DNA of 64,000 nucleotides, from contig JBBCBC010000016.1 of assembly GCA_037126765.1 (NCBI GenBank), forward strand, positions 16,542,728-16,606,727, written 5' to 3'. Position 1 is the stretch's first letter; each line of letters starts with the position of its first letter. Position numbers and translations under genes: made by a program. The notes beneath the pieces were generated by a model. It was not told the origin of the DNA and ran no database searches. It saw only the letters and a list, made by a program, of their open reading frames with translations. Shown here one piece after another: positions 44,493 through 56,024 of the stretch. Origin of the DNA: Stenogyne calaminthoides. Its lineage: Eukaryota > Streptophyta > Magnoliopsida > Lamiales > Lamiaceae.

Positions 44493-44744
44493 GATTGGGA
44501 GCCAAAGAAGTTCTAGAGTTGATCTACAACGATTTTTGTTGACCATTGCCCACTCTAGCTAGGGGTCACTTCAGCTACTTCATCACTTTTACTGATGATT
44601 TCTCTAGATACGGATACGTGTATCTTATGAAACACAAATCCGAATCTTTTGAGAAATTCAAAGAGTACAAAGCTGAAATAGAGAAGAAACTTGGTAAGAG
44701 TATCAAGACTCTTCGATCGGATCGAGGAGGTGAATACCTTAGCC
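44493..44744 (+). pseudogene. Copia integrase core fragment
   Basis: LGAKEVLELIYND, HFSYFITFTDDFSRYGYVYL, KHKSESFEKFKEYKAE and TLRSDRGGEYLS: the first two catalytic aspartate regions of Copia integrase, similar to element C (about 17720-17945) but better preserved. It stops abruptly after GEYLS; the following ~130 bp are unrelated. Confidence 0.88.
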
Positions 44745-44875
44745 ATTGGGCAACGAAAAAGTCCAAAACCCCCCATACCCACCACACTTGCCGACACCTG
44801 TCGTGATACAACTTTTCAGTTTAGGGCATCAAACTCGTGTACTTTTATTTCATAAAAATTATAAATAACACCACA

Positions 44876-45025
44876 GAATGGTGTAGCAGAAAGAAGAAAC
44901 AGAACACTCAAAGAAGCTGATCGCACAATGTTGGCTGAATATGCAACTCCAAACCGTTTTTGGGCTGAAGCAATCAACACTGCATGTCACACTCAGAACA
45001 AATATTCTCTGACTAAGATCTACCG
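44876..45025 (+). pseudogene. Copia integrase fragment, Sirevirus-like
   Basis: NGVAERRNRTLKEADRTML, RFWAEAINTACHTQNKYSLT: the segment immediately upstream of what begins the window in element A (NTACNTQNRCLLTK). It stops abruptly at about 45025. Confidence 0.85.
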
Positions 45026-45109
45026 TTGAGACGATGGATCAACCCAAACAGCCTTCCCAAATATGTCCCACGTCCACGAACATAATTCGGTGGAGGATCT
45101 CACTCCCAC

Positions 45110-45190
45110 TAATTTGTCGGGTCCGCTTGAACCCCTATAAAGTGAAACAAACATGATCACAGAATGATAGTTATTTTGTAACAAAATTTC
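45110..45190 (-). pseudogene. Copia protease fragment, reversed
   Basis: The minus strand reads DHVCFTL then GFKRTRQISGSEIL, matching NHVCFTLQGFKRTQQLSGSE in element C protease. Opposite orientation to its neighbours. Confidence 0.7.
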
Positions 45191-45249
45191 TGTTTTTGAA
45201 ATTATTAATTTGTTTTTTAGATATCTTAAAAGTCGGTTATTTTGCAGCT

Positions 45250-45440
45250 CCAACCGCACGGAATTGAAGGCATCGATTTCCATTAAACATTCGCTCCAAT
45301 TGCAAAACTTATTATTGTTCGAAGCCTATTAGCTGTTGCGGCTAAGCGAAATTGGTTCATACACCAATTAGAAGTGAATAATGCATTCCTGCACGGTGAT
45401 CTAAGTGAAGATATCTACATGAAGATTCCACAAGGAAAAA
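45250..45440 (+). pseudogene. Copia reverse transcriptase fragment of another lineage
   Basis: GIEGIDFH, stop, TFAPIAKLIIVRSLLAVAA and NWFIHQLEVNNAFLHGDLSE, then DIYMKIPQG: RT motif A region with FLHGD in place of the FLNG of A, C and D, so a different Copia lineage. Confidence 0.82.
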
Positions 45441-45559
45441 AAACACTATTATGCAAGAAAATTCAATTTTTTTAATATCACTATTATGTACTTAAACTAT
45501 CATTGTTATGAACGAAAACTATCACTGTATAGAGTAAGAAGTAATATTATACAGCACTG

Positions 45560-45905
45560 CAACTAATACTCGAACTGTAACCCAACCCCGAAAATTGAAA
45601 CGAACAATGAAAACCACTCAGGCTGGTGGAACTCAGGATGATAGTTCTCCAATGAAAGAAAGCCAACACACTGAAGCTGACCAATCTGAAAAACCCCAAT
45701 TCAGACCCAGGTATGTAATGCCGATGAAGATATGGTCACATCAAGCATTCTGACACTAGATAAGGGCCTTGATCTGTTGATTTCTGGTATGCAGATTTCT
45801 GGTCTGCAGAAATCTGGTCTGCTGATTTCTGGTATGTTGATCTGCTGATTTCTGGTATGCAGATTTCTGGTCTGCACAAATCTGGTCTGCAGATTTTTGG
45901 TCTCT
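45560..45905 (+). pseudogene. Sirevirus integrase-RT linker fragment and adjacent minisatellite
   Basis: GGTGGAACTCAGGATGATAG and CCAACACACTGAAGCTGACC ... GTATGTAATGCCGATGAAGA match the D linker region (63410-63510, minus). From 45775 to 45905 the sequence is a tandem array of GATTTCTGGTATGCA / GATTTCTGGTCTGCA units of about 15 bp. Confidence 0.75.
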
Positions 45906-46618
45906 TCTTCTGATTTTTACACTGCAACAGCACACTGCTCTTCTCTTACTAATGCTCGTACACAGCCCATGGCTCTAGCTCTGGTCTCCGGTTTTATCCT
46001 TCGTGATGAACTCTATTGAAAAAAACAAGTTTCATCCTAACTCTATCTCTCCTCTAGCAATTATCTCTCTTATCAAGTGATAACGCCTCGGTACATGCTT
46101 GTTTATGTTATTGGATCTCGTGCAGATAGTAGCAAACAAGTCCAATGCCCTCAAATTAGGTTCCTCGGCTCTAGCTTTTAAACTCTTGTACAACAAAAAA
46201 GTTGAATTGCTGCAAATTTTACGAAAATATATTTATAGACTTATTTTGGCATTATTATTGTGATATACATTCTTTAAAATTTTGGAAACTCATAATCATA
46301 TAAAATTATGAGATGATTTTATATATATAGCGGAATAACCGGCTCTGAGGCCACTGAAACACTCAACGTGAGTGTTGAAGATCGAAGAAAACCAATAAAC
46401 GATTATTGGAGAAAGGAGAAGAGAAATTGGGAAAAACGAGAAACTGTAATTTCATTATCATCTCTAAAATTATATGTCACAGAAGAAAGATTAAGAAGGT
46501 GGTAATAAACAGATTTCACCGCGTAAATACCTGAAAGAGAAAAATCGCCTTTAGATTTCAAGACCACCTTTAGATTTCTTTCTATAAACTTCCTGGCAAC
46601 TCACGTATGCAATTTCTC
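45906..46618. other. Unassigned sequence
   Basis: No gene recognised. GGCTCTGAGGCCACTG near 46341 weakly resembles a reversed initiator-Met primer-binding site. Confidence 0.5.
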
Positions 46619-47472
46619 TGTTGGGAGATGAATTTAATAGAGATTTTGATTAGATCCCAAAACCCTTGAGTATGACATGTTTCAGGACAATCTTGGTAGT
46701 ATAGGATCAGGTTTCAAATCATATTAAAATTCAGGATTATCTACACCATGTATAGTCAAAAGATATAGTTCATGATATGATAGGTTTAACAAAGCCTTTT
46801 GTCTAAAGATCTCTGAAAGATTCCTGAAGACCAAGAACATACTGAAGACCTAAAACATACTGAAGTTCAGAAGAACCTGAAGAACGAAAATCCTGAAGAC
46901 CAGAAGATCCTAAAGACTGTTTTGTACTGAACCAAATGACCCTGAACAAGTCATTTCAAGAAAAATAGTGTTTGTTCATTCTTAGTACATACAAAGAGAA
47001 TGTTATACGTTCGTGAACACTAAGGAAACTATCAGATCAGTGTGGTTGACTAAAAGAGTCGTTTTTGTTGTCTCTGTTCAAAGAAAGATTTCAACCAATG
47101 AGGAGGCGACAACAACATACTTTACTGGCACTGAAAGTGACATTTGCCTGAAGAATGTCAGCACTGATACTTGTCTTGTTCACAAAAATTGATGATTGGC
47201 TGCTTGTCTGGATATTTCCTAAAACATGCAAGGGTGCGTTCAAACCTTAATATAGTCGTTCATCATATACCCAAAGAAGAAACCGTAGATGCTATCTCTC
47301 CAGCGGAAAGTTTTTCAAAGGTATACTTCTGGAGAGTTGCCTATAAATACCAGAGGCCTTGAATATTTCAAGGTTCCGGGAAATCAAAGCAACTCCAGAG
47401 CTCATTCGTATTCAAGCAATCTTGTGAAGCACTCGAAACCCTAAGTATTTCCCAAGTGTTTCATCTTTGAAG
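46619..47472 (+). mobile_element. Sirevirus LTR fragment, truncated by insertion of Copia B
   Basis: TGTTGGGAGATGAATTTAAT is the LTR start of D (minus, 58057 downward). Repeated CTGAAGAC words (46815-46920), TCCAGCGGAAA (47299-47309) and TATAAATA (47342-47349) follow in the same order as in D. It stops at 47472, exactly where the B LTR (TGTTGGGG) begins. The rest should lie beyond the right end of B, outside the window. Confidence 0.85.
47299..47349 (+). promoter_or_regulatory. MSA-like motif and TATA box in Sirevirus LTR fragment
   Basis: CTATCTCTCCAGCGGAAAG followed by CTATAAATACC. The motif is a weaker version (9 of 11) of the one in A, E and D. Confidence 0.45.
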
Positions 47473-49328
47473 TGTTGGGGAATTAATTGTCCGGATCTAT
47501 TCGGGATGAATATTTAAATACAAATTTAATTTTAACAATTATTACTAGCATGAATTAATCCTATATTAATTCAAATAATAATTCAACAACAAATCATGCA
47601 TATAAACAGTTCACATAAATCCTACGCATGCGGAATTACTACGGGTTTACGTGAACTAACCTTTTGGAGTGGCAATCGTTGAGAAGATGGAGTTCGTTGA
47701 CACGAACACACCAAAAGACCTTCCCAAGTATTCCGAAGTCCTTGCTCGTCAATCCGGTGGTAGGATGCTCGCGAACAATTAACAAAAGGGAAAAATAAAT
47801 TATATGTTGCACCACCTTTGTGGATTTCTAATTTCTCCAACACATGGAATTGCACTTGGGGATGAAAAAATTATCCCGTATTTATAAGAGGTAGTGGACG
47901 ATTTTTTCTTAGGAAAAAGGGAGAGAAAATCTCTTCCTTGATCTCCAAGAAATCTTGAATATATATCCAATATATTCTTTTCTCCATAATTAAAATATTC
48001 CATAAAAATCCCACTCTCTTATTGTTATGGAATTTCGAAAAAATGAGGATAAAGATTCCATGATTTGGATCTTCTTGAATTTATGAGATATACTTGTATT
48101 CCAAGAATACATATCTTCCATAATATCTTTTCAAGAAAATAAAGACAATCTTTCTTTTCCTTCTTTTTTTTCTTTAATTTCGAAAATCCCCATATAAATA
48201 ACCAAGTGGGAGATTTCTTGAATTTAATGAGATAATTTTGTATTCCAAGAATACATATCTTCATTCCATAACAAAATTCAAAGAAAATCTTTCTCCCCTT
48301 TTATTCATATTTTTCGAAAATTTTAGGAAAAATAGCAACAAAAATTTATTTTATTATAAACACTTTTTTCAGTTATTGGACTTTATGTTTGGGCTACTTG
48401 AGGGGACTTTAGGAGAATTAAGATTGGATCTTCCAATGGATCTTGAATTATCAATATTGAGCCACAATATTATTCAAGCCCATAAATATTAATTAATCCC
48501 ACTACATAATTAATATTGCACTATCCATCTTAACCCATATTACTGTTAATATGACTCCCAGTTATTATTTCCCGTGTTTAAGATTATCTAGCCCATTAAT
48601 TAATTCAAGTCACTGAAATAGCTTTCCATTAATTAATATCTTTTTGTCCTTGGTCAAGGAACGATTCAACATTATTATCCATATCGGAAACTAATTCCAC
48701 TTGCAAGATTTGGTATGATAAATCTTATGAACCTCCCAAGAGGGCAAATCGAACAAGCGTACTTGCACACGATTCTTCGTATTAAATCTTAGCAATCGCA
48801 TGTGACCAATAATATTGCCCAAGATATAAAGTATTGAATCTCATTGATTCTCTACCCATCATAAGTCAAAGAAATAATTACTAACCACACACAATCCTAT
48901 TTAAGGGACGAATATTAAGAAATAAAGAACCATTGAGGTCTAATTCTTCCTAGTTCAGTGCTGAAGAATTTATCCTCCTGTAGGTCCTATTCAGTGCATC
49001 AGTCATGCACTAGTGTAATCTCTTGGTCAAGACAAGCCAATCTGAGCCTTACACTTCAACCTTTCACGATGGATTGTTCATTTCCATCTAGGTCGTGAAC
49101 AACGTACTTTTAGTTACAAGGGACTGTTAATTTAATCTTCTGTGATCTGGTATCACTAAATTAACTACAATGTAACACGTACTATTTATTGAACAGTTAT
49201 GCAGTAAATATATGTAACATTCAATGATATTTAAAGCATCAGTTATAAATAATTTATTTTAGTAAATAAGACAGAAATTCAGTTTGGTTATACAAAGTAA
49301 AAGCATACTTTCCAGTATAACCCCAACA
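47473..49328 (-). mobile_element. Copia element B 3' LTR (1856 bp)
   Basis: On the + strand TGTTGGGGAATTAATTG...GTATAACCCCAACA. The left 410 bp recurs at 55604-56024, the surviving part of the 5' LTR. In element sense it begins TGTTGGGGTTATACTGG after a polypurine tract. A TATAAATA box in element sense lies near 47878-47885. TGAAG (47468-47472) is the left target-site copy; the right one is outside the window. Similar to the C LTR. Confidence 0.9.
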
Positions 49329-49329
49329 A

Positions 49330-49447
49330 TCTTCCACTTATACTCAAAGTCTGCTTTTAAGTATACTACAACATGTCTCTTGTAGTTCCTAATGCGTGAC
49401 ATCTAATGTCACCTACACAAACCTAATAATATCTCCCACTTATACTC
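49330..49447 (-). other. Duplicated polypurine tract of Copia B
   Basis: Minus strand GAGTATAAGTGGAAGA (49330-49345) abuts the LTR and GAGTATAAGTGGGAGA (49432-49447) lies 102 bp further in. Same arrangement as Copia C. Confidence 0.7.
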
Positions 49448-49459
49448 AAAGCAGATTGG

Positions 49460-50087
49460 CAACGGTCTTGACACCCATTCCTTCCACATGTCTCTCGAAT
49501 GTGTTCGGAGGCAGACCCTTTGTGAATGGATACGCTAGGTTGTCTCCTGACGCGATCTTTGCCACCTCTATATCTCCTCTCTTAACGATTTTTCGTATAA
49601 GATGGTATTTCCTTTCAATGTGTTTGATGGCCCGGCATTATCACAATAAACAGTAATTGCGCTGGGCAAATTCAGACCTACATCCAAGTCCATTAGGAAG
49701 TTCTTGAGCCAAACCGCTTCTTTCGCTGCCTCGCAAGCAGCTACATATTCGGCTTCCATGGTAGAATCGGCGATGCATTTCTGATTAACGCTTCTCCATG
49801 TCATGGCTCCTCCCCCCATGCAAAACACACTACCGGAGGTAGATTTTCTGGAATCTAAGTCTGATTGGAAATCCGAGTCCGTGTAACCGATGGGGATTAG
49901 ACCATTTGACTGATAAACTAACATTTTATCTCGAGTTCTTTTCAGATACTTCAGAATGTTCTTAACTGCCATCTTATGCTCTTTTCCCGGATTACTTTGA
50001 TATCTCTCTACCATGTAAACGGCAAAGCAGATATCCGGTCTCGTGCACAACATTGCATACATAAGGCTTCCGACAGCCGAAGCATAA
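49460..50087 (-). pseudogene. Copia element B RNase H
   Basis: The minus frame from 50062 reads MYAMLCTRPDICFAV, YLKRTRDKMLVYQS, GYTDSDFQSDLDSRKSTSGS, CIADSTMEAEYVAA, EAVWLKNFLMDL and VYCDNAGP, the acidic residues of RNase H in an uninterrupted 164-codon run. Downstream remnants (GDNLADPFTKG-like, RHVEGMGVKT-like) need frameshifts. The upstream RT is absent because Gypsy sequence abuts at 50088. Confidence 0.92.
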
Positions 50088-52013
50088 TGTCACATCCCAA
50101 TTTTCATAGCACTTTTTTTTAAGGCAATTTTAAAAGAAAGGTATCCAATTTTTTTTATAACTAAATAAAAATAATGCATTTTAAAAGTTTCAAAGTTTGC
50201 AGCGAAAGAGATTAACATTAATAATTTAAAAAAAAAAACTTAACTACTAAATTCTATTAAATTGTCTCAATGCTAAGCATATCCCCTTTAAAATAAAATA
50301 ATATGACCCAATGCTACTGAAAATAATGTCAAAACCCAATTCTCAATATTCAAATGTAGCAAGAAATATGCAATGAAATAGTTTGCTTAAGAAAATGCAA
50401 ATAATGTCTTGAGGCAATCCACCGGCCCTCCACTGCACTCCATAATTACTCTGCAAAATATTAAGGATTGGGATGAGCAAAACAACTAACTCAGTGGGAT
50501 TCCCTCACAATGTTATAATCAAATATAGCACATAAATAAAATCATAAACTCACATAACATGCATCATAATCAATATAACGAGTCAAGGATCTTTTCCATC
50601 CTGAGTCGTATTAGCCAATCTGTATACGGTGGAGTTGCGTCCAAGGATCTTTTCAATCCTGGACCGAAGTCCCCGTAAGTTACAACGATCTTTTTCATCG
50701 AGTAACCAAATAATTCAATATAACATATCCACGTAAAACATGTAGCAAGCAACAATTAAATTCACATGAATATTCAAAGATAACAAAGCAAGTAAAAATC
50801 CCACCTCAAGTCTTGATTAACCTCGTAAACACGTAAATCGACTTAATGCGTATGTCCCTCGTCACCTAAAAATTTAAATATAATGTCTTAGAATTATTTG
50901 TCTTTAATATTTTAATAGTAATAAGAACCAGTGGTATATACCAATTCATATATATATATATACTGTACTAATCTTGTAAACATTTTAAAAACAACGAACT
51001 GTGCACTAATATTTTGATTTGGATCATTTAAATATAGAAACGTGTCAATTTCGGCATTCTCGTGTTTATGGAATAGGAGACATATTTTTAGAAACAACTT
51101 TAAATTATTTGCATTACAATAGATGTTTGCAAAAATCCGAAAATACCAAACATAATTTAAGAAAATAAAAGACATCAACTAATGACTTTGGCGTTAAAAG
51201 TATAAGTTCAATTAGTCATCATAAACGAAACCTTAAATAAATATATAAATATAATTTTTTTTTTGAATCAAACGATTTGGGCTTCGAAATATTTTTCAAA
51301 AGGCTGGCATAACTCATCCAAGAACAGTAACGAACACAATCAATAGAGGTTTTCGCAGTTCAAGACAGTATATAAAAAAATTCTGATCGACATTATTAAA
51401 ATAAAATACAGACTATTAGAAAAATAAATAAAAGGTAGAAGATGATACCGATTCACACGAACACCAGAAAAACGTTGGTAGTCAGCCTATTGAGTTGGAA
51501 GAGTTTTTCTAGAAATTTGAGTGAAGAGATAAATTTTTTTGTTGATTGAAAAAAAATAAAAATGAAAACTGCCGTGAATTAAAAAGGTTGGAGGAGTGGA
51601 ATCAGTTGAGAAAATTGTGGAACTCTGAATTGGTTTCTCACATTGTTTTACGTGAGTTTTAAATTTTAAAAGTTTAAAGATAGTGGTCAAAACTAATATA
51701 GAGATTTTCAAGGGAAGACTTGAGAGATTAAGAGTTATCCCCATCAATATATATCTTATAGTTTATAATTTATATAGAATAAAATCCTTTAATATAATAT
51801 CTTATGGTAGCATAAATATATAAGCTTATAAACCCAACGAAATAATGATCAAGTCAAAAACAACTCATCTTCTTTCTTTCTTTAATCCTTGCCGTGAACA
51901 CACATATATAATCTTATATATAGTTTTTTTTTTTTTTAAATATTATTTTAACAAATGTAATTTATATCTTTCTTTTTAATAACCTATGGTGATTGAAAAT
52001 CTTAAGTGTTACA
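50088..52013 (-). mobile_element. Gypsy LTR (1926 bp) inserted in Copia B
   Basis: On + strand TGTCACATCCC ... AAGTGTTACA; in element sense TGTAACACTT...GGGATGTGACA. The preceding polypurine tract and TTTCGAGGACGAAATTTTCT sequence (52014-52055) are typical of Gypsy chromoviruses. CATAA (50083-50087) is a candidate target-site copy; the partner was lost with the 5' half. Confidence 0.88.
50579..50706 (-). repeat. Three consecutive stem-loops in Gypsy LTR
   Basis: CGAGTCAAGGAT..ATCCTGAGTCG (50579-50608), GTCCAAGGAT..ATCCTGGAC (50639-50664) and GTTACAACGAT..ATCGAGTAAC (50679-50706) each fold back around a similar CTTTTC loop. Stem sequences differ but pairing is kept. Confidence 0.7.
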
Positions 52014-53430
52014 TCCTACCCCACTTAAAGAAAATTTCGTCCTCGAAATTTAAAACGTACCATGGGCAAATAATTCTGCATACTTGGCACGTATTTCATC
52101 TTCACGCTCCCAAGTTGCCTCATTCTCACTATGACGATTCCACTGAACCTTGATCATTGCAATATCTTTGTTTCTTAATCTGTGAACTTTTCTCTCCAAA
52201 CTAGCCAACGACTTCTCTTCATAAGTCAAACTCCGATTTATTTCCAATGTCGAATAATCGATGATATGCTCCGGATCATGAACATACTTTCTCAACATGG
52301 AAACGTGAAACACATTATGCACGACAACAAATTTTTGAGGTAAAGCTAATCGATAGGCCAAGTCACCAACTCTCTCGAGTATCTCAAATGGTCCCACGTA
52401 CCTTGGCCTTAATTTTCCCCTCTTTCCAAAACGTATGACTCCCTTTGTAGGGGAAACTTTCAAGAACACCTTCTCTCCCTTGTCGAACTGTAAGTCCTTC
52501 CTCCGCCTGTCTGCATAAGATTTCTGCCTATCTTGAGCCACTTTGATCTTCTCTCTTACATTCTCCACCACTTCAATTGTTTCCTTCAACATCTCGGGTC
52601 CTTGTAACTTTCTTTCTCCAACCTCATCCCAATACAATGGTGAGCGACACTTTCTCCCGTATAACGCCTCATAAGGGGCCATCCCTATGGTCGATTGAAA
52701 ACTATTATTATAAGCAAACTCAACCAAAGGTAAATAATACTCCCAACTGTTGTTCAACTCAAGTACACTCGCTCTCAACATATCCTCCAAAATCTGAATC
52801 GTTCTCTCTGATTGCCCATCATATTGCGGATGATAAGCCGTAGTGAAGTTCAACTTAGTCCCCATAGGTTTTTGTAAGCTCTTCCAAAATCCCGACGTAA
52901 ACCGCGTATCTCTATCGGACACAATAGAAACTGGTACTCCGTGTAACCTCACTATCTCCCGGACATAGGTCTGTGCATACTGCTCCATCTTAAAAGTAGT
53001 CTTCACTGGAAGAAAATGTGCAGATTTGGTTAAACGATCCACTATAACCCAAACTGCATTGTTTCTTTTAACCGTTGTCGGCAGTCCCATAACGAAATCC
53101 ATCGTTATTTGTTCCCACTTCAACTCCGGGATCTTAAGCGGTTGTAGTAATCCAGAGGGACGTTGATGTTCGCCTTTACTTGCTGACAAATCAAAACCTT
53201 TCATGGTACATCTTTGTACTACGTAAGTCATGGATGACCGGATAGCATAAGGTGTATTATGTGCTTCCTCAAATATTATCTTTTTAATCTCAACATCTCC
53301 GGCCACACAAATTCTTCCCTCATAATACAAAGCTCCATCATCAGCCACTGCAAAACTCTTATCTTCTCCTTTGAGAGTACGCTCTTTCGCTTTTCGCAAC
53401 AATTCATCATTGAACTGCTCCTTATGGTCA
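52014..53430 (-). pseudogene. Gypsy (chromovirus) integrase with C-terminal chromodomain-like region, 5'-truncated
   Basis: The 450-codon minus frame (53402-52050) reads ALYYEGRICVAGD, EEAHNTPYAI, then a damaged HHCC zinc region, GLLQPLKIPELKWEQITMDF (first Asp), VDRLTKSAHFLP, SIVSDRDTRFTSGFWKSLQ (second Asp), YHPQYDGQSERTIQILEDML (Glu), GMAPYEALYGRKCRSPL and VHNVFHVSMLRKY, ending VHRLRNKDIAMIKVQWNRHS and EATWERED, the chromodomain-like tail of Tekay/CRM-type chromoviruses. The core frame is intact. gag, protease, RT, RNase H and the 5' LTR are missing. Confidence 0.93.
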
Positions 53431-54054
53431 CCAATGCTTCGTCTTTCTTTCCTAAATGCTTCTCTATTTTCTCCAAGGCTTCTTGCAGAGTATCCATAGT
53501 AAACATGTGATCACTCATCACAAAACTGCAGTAAAACTCATCGAAGCACCTTGGAAGAGTTAGGAAAAAAAATTCGATTTGAGCCTCATCACAATACTTA
53601 GTATCGAGATAAGCAAGTTTGTTAAAATGACGCTTTACTCTGAGAACATGCTCCCTTACGGGTATTCCCTCAGCCATTTTTAGCCTATCCACGTCGTCGT
53701 TTTTAAACTGATTGATCAATGCAGTCTTTTGTTAAAAACATTTCTTCAAGACTTTGTATAATTTCCGTAGCAGACTCAACACCTTCATGAATGCATCTCA
53801 AATCATCAGATAGTGAAGTCAAGATTATACGCTTCATAGGTTCGTTAGCCTGCTCCCAAATATTATACAAGTGTCTTTCCGCATCTCTTGATCCCCTCAG
53901 TAGGCATACGGGGCGTGGGTACATCAAGAACCCAATAATGTTGTAGTTGCGCAGTGAGGACAAATTTCATATTTCGTTTCCAAATAACATAGTTATCACC
54001 AGAAAGTTGGTGTTCTTTGAGAGTATAAAGCAATGGATTAAAAGATTGCGACAT
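53431..54054 (-). pseudogene. Copia element B gag, truncated and frameshifted
   Basis: MSQSFNPLLYTLKEHQLSGD, YVIWKRNMKFVLTAQ, then in other frames NIWEQANEPMKRIILTSLSD, ESATEIIQSLEEMF, MAEGIPVREHVLRVKRHFNK, FFFLTLPRCFDEFYCSF and LEKIEKHLGKKDEALVT. Clear homology to the gag of element C. At about 53430 it runs straight into Gypsy integrase sequence in a different frame, so the rest of gag and most of pol have been deleted. Confidence 0.85.
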
Positions 54055-55588
54055 GTTGAACTAAAATAAATAACAATTTGCATAAGCACAAATACATCAC
54101 AAGGTTCGATCACATGTATCATATTGAAATCTCAAAAAAATATGAACATGCATCAGCCAACATCTCAAAACAGTTTAAATAAGCCACGTGGGGTGGGTCA
54201 TTATTTAAACACATTCAAGCAGGTTACAAACAAGAAAACAGTTACAAACCTTTAATAGCCAGATTAATAGTTGGCTCCCACTTGACCAATATAAAATTGA
54301 CGGGGACTTCGGGGAAATATATGCATATCAATTTTATACCTAAGTAATAACCATGATTAAATACAGAATTATTATTTCTCTTTGAACGAGCCTCGTGGGG
54401 AGGGTCATCGTCGCCACTAATAATAATCCACAATCATCCGTTTGAAATTTATTCATGTGAAAGCCATCTTTTGACCGTCCCGTGGGGGGAATTTCTCCAA
54501 AAGAATTCACAAATAAATAAATCATGGAGGTCAAAATTAATTCAATTTTATTATCCAGAATAAAATTGTCAATTAATTATTTAAACATACTTAGTAATTT
54601 TCGAATGTGAGATTTTTCAAAACATTTTCTCATGCATCGCATATTCAAACACAATTTAAATAAGCATAAAATAATGCACAAACATAAAAAAAAATAAACA
54701 CATTGGGCATATATATATCCAATTGTCACGGTTAATTTTTGTCATGTCTTGATCTCGAGAAATCGTCTTCTTTGCCTTCATCGTTCTTCTCGAAAAGCTC
54801 CCGCTTGATTGTATCGAATAGAATCGCCATGTCAAGCAATGTCATTGACCGGCTTCGTGGGTGGTCGCACCTTGCACTCCCGGCCCGTGTCGTCGGCGCC
54901 GTCTTGCGGCGCATAAGCGCTTAGCGCCACGTCGCCTAGCGGCCTTCGGATCCGCTTCGGCGGACCCTCGGCGAGCGCGCGTGCGTGCCAGCGTCTTGTA
55001 TGAAGCGCCACACGCCCGCCCATGCCGAGCCTGCCTTCGCCCATCGCCTCGGCTGCCGGTAGCGCAAGAAGCGCGCGCCATTTCGGGAGCATCTGCCCGG
55101 ATCGCTCCACGGTCTCAAGCGCCAGCGCCGCGGTCAGTCGATCGGCCTCGATGCCCTATGGCATCGCCCCACAGCAAGCCCCTTGCGTCGCCCCATCACG
55201 CGCGTGTCTCCCTTGGCATGTGATGTGCGCCGTGCGCCGCCAACGTCTGGTTTCAGATCCATCAGTCTTTAATTCATCGTCTTCGTCTTGGCTCACGATC
55301 CGGTTACAATTTATTTACAAAAAATAAATAAACCTAGATCTAGACTAGTCTATTACATTGAACCGAATCAAATAAATCCTAATCTACCGTGGATTTTCTC
55401 ACGAGGCAAAACGAATTCGAACGAATCGAATTAAAAACCACAATTTATATGCATGCATAAATATAAACATTCATCAAATACCATGACAATTGGATACCTG
55501 CAAAAAAGATCTAGCAATTCTACTATCCAATTTCAAATTTAATGAAAATGAATTAAATTACAATTTAAAACTCAGAGCCCAAAACCGA
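54055..55588 (-). mobile_element. Copia element B leader
   Basis: Untranslated region between primer-binding site and gag. In element sense: an AT-rich first part with CTAGATCTAGGTTTATTT (about 55325-55350), a GC-rich island, then the conserved stretch shared with C and with 21886-22586 (GGAGAAATTCCCCC, CAAGTGGGAGCCAACTATT). No start codon followed by a long frame before gag. Confidence 0.8.
54830..55260 (-). other. GC-rich island in Copia B leader
   Basis: CGCGAGCGTGC-type sequence, CpG-dense, with sharp borders. Same position as 15130-15520 of element C but little direct sequence identity. Multiple overlapping open frames on both strands are compositional. Confidence 0.65.
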
Positions 55589-55601
55589 GGCTCTGATACC
55601 A
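55589..55601 (-). other. Primer-binding site of Copia B
   Basis: Minus strand TGGTATCAGAGCC, 13 bases complementary to the 3' end of plant initiator tRNA-Met, two bases inside the 5' LTR end (CCCCAACA). Intact. Confidence 0.93.
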
Positions 55602-55603
55602 GT

Positions 55604-56024
55604 TGTTGGGGAATTAATTGCCCGAATCTATTCGGGATGAATATTTAAATACAAATTTAATTCTAACAATTATTACTAGCATGAATTAATCCTATGTTAA
55701 TTCAAATAATAATTCAACAACAAATCATGCATATAAACATTTCACATAAATCCTACGCATGCGGAATTGCTACAGGTTTACATGAACTAACCTTTTTGGA
55801 GTGGCAATCGTTGAGAAGATGGACTTCGTTGACACGAACACACCAAAAGACCTTCCCAAGTATTCCCAAGTCCTTGCTCGTCAATCCGGTGGTAGGATGC
55901 TCGCGAACAATTAACAAAAGGGAAAAATAAATTATATGTTGCACCACCTTTGTGGATTTCTAATTTTTCCAACACATGGAATTGCACTTGGGGATGAAAA
56001 AATCATCTCCTATTTATAAGAGGT
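55604..56024 (-). mobile_element. Copia element B 5' LTR, partial
   Basis: TGTTGGGGAATTAATTGCCC...TATTTATAAGAGGT parallels 47473-47892. It is interrupted at 56025 by Sirevirus D. GAGGT (56020-56024) should be duplicated at the other end of D, outside the window. Confidence 0.92.

Noticed and set aside
46335..46380. Reversed primer-binding site GGCTCTGAGGCCACTG
   Set aside because: Two mismatches to the initiator-Met complement and no LTR end beside it.
54832..55327. Overlapping Arg/Ala-rich ORFs in the Copia B leader
   Set aside because: Compositional effect of the CpG-rich island; mutually overlapping on both strands and not conserved in C.
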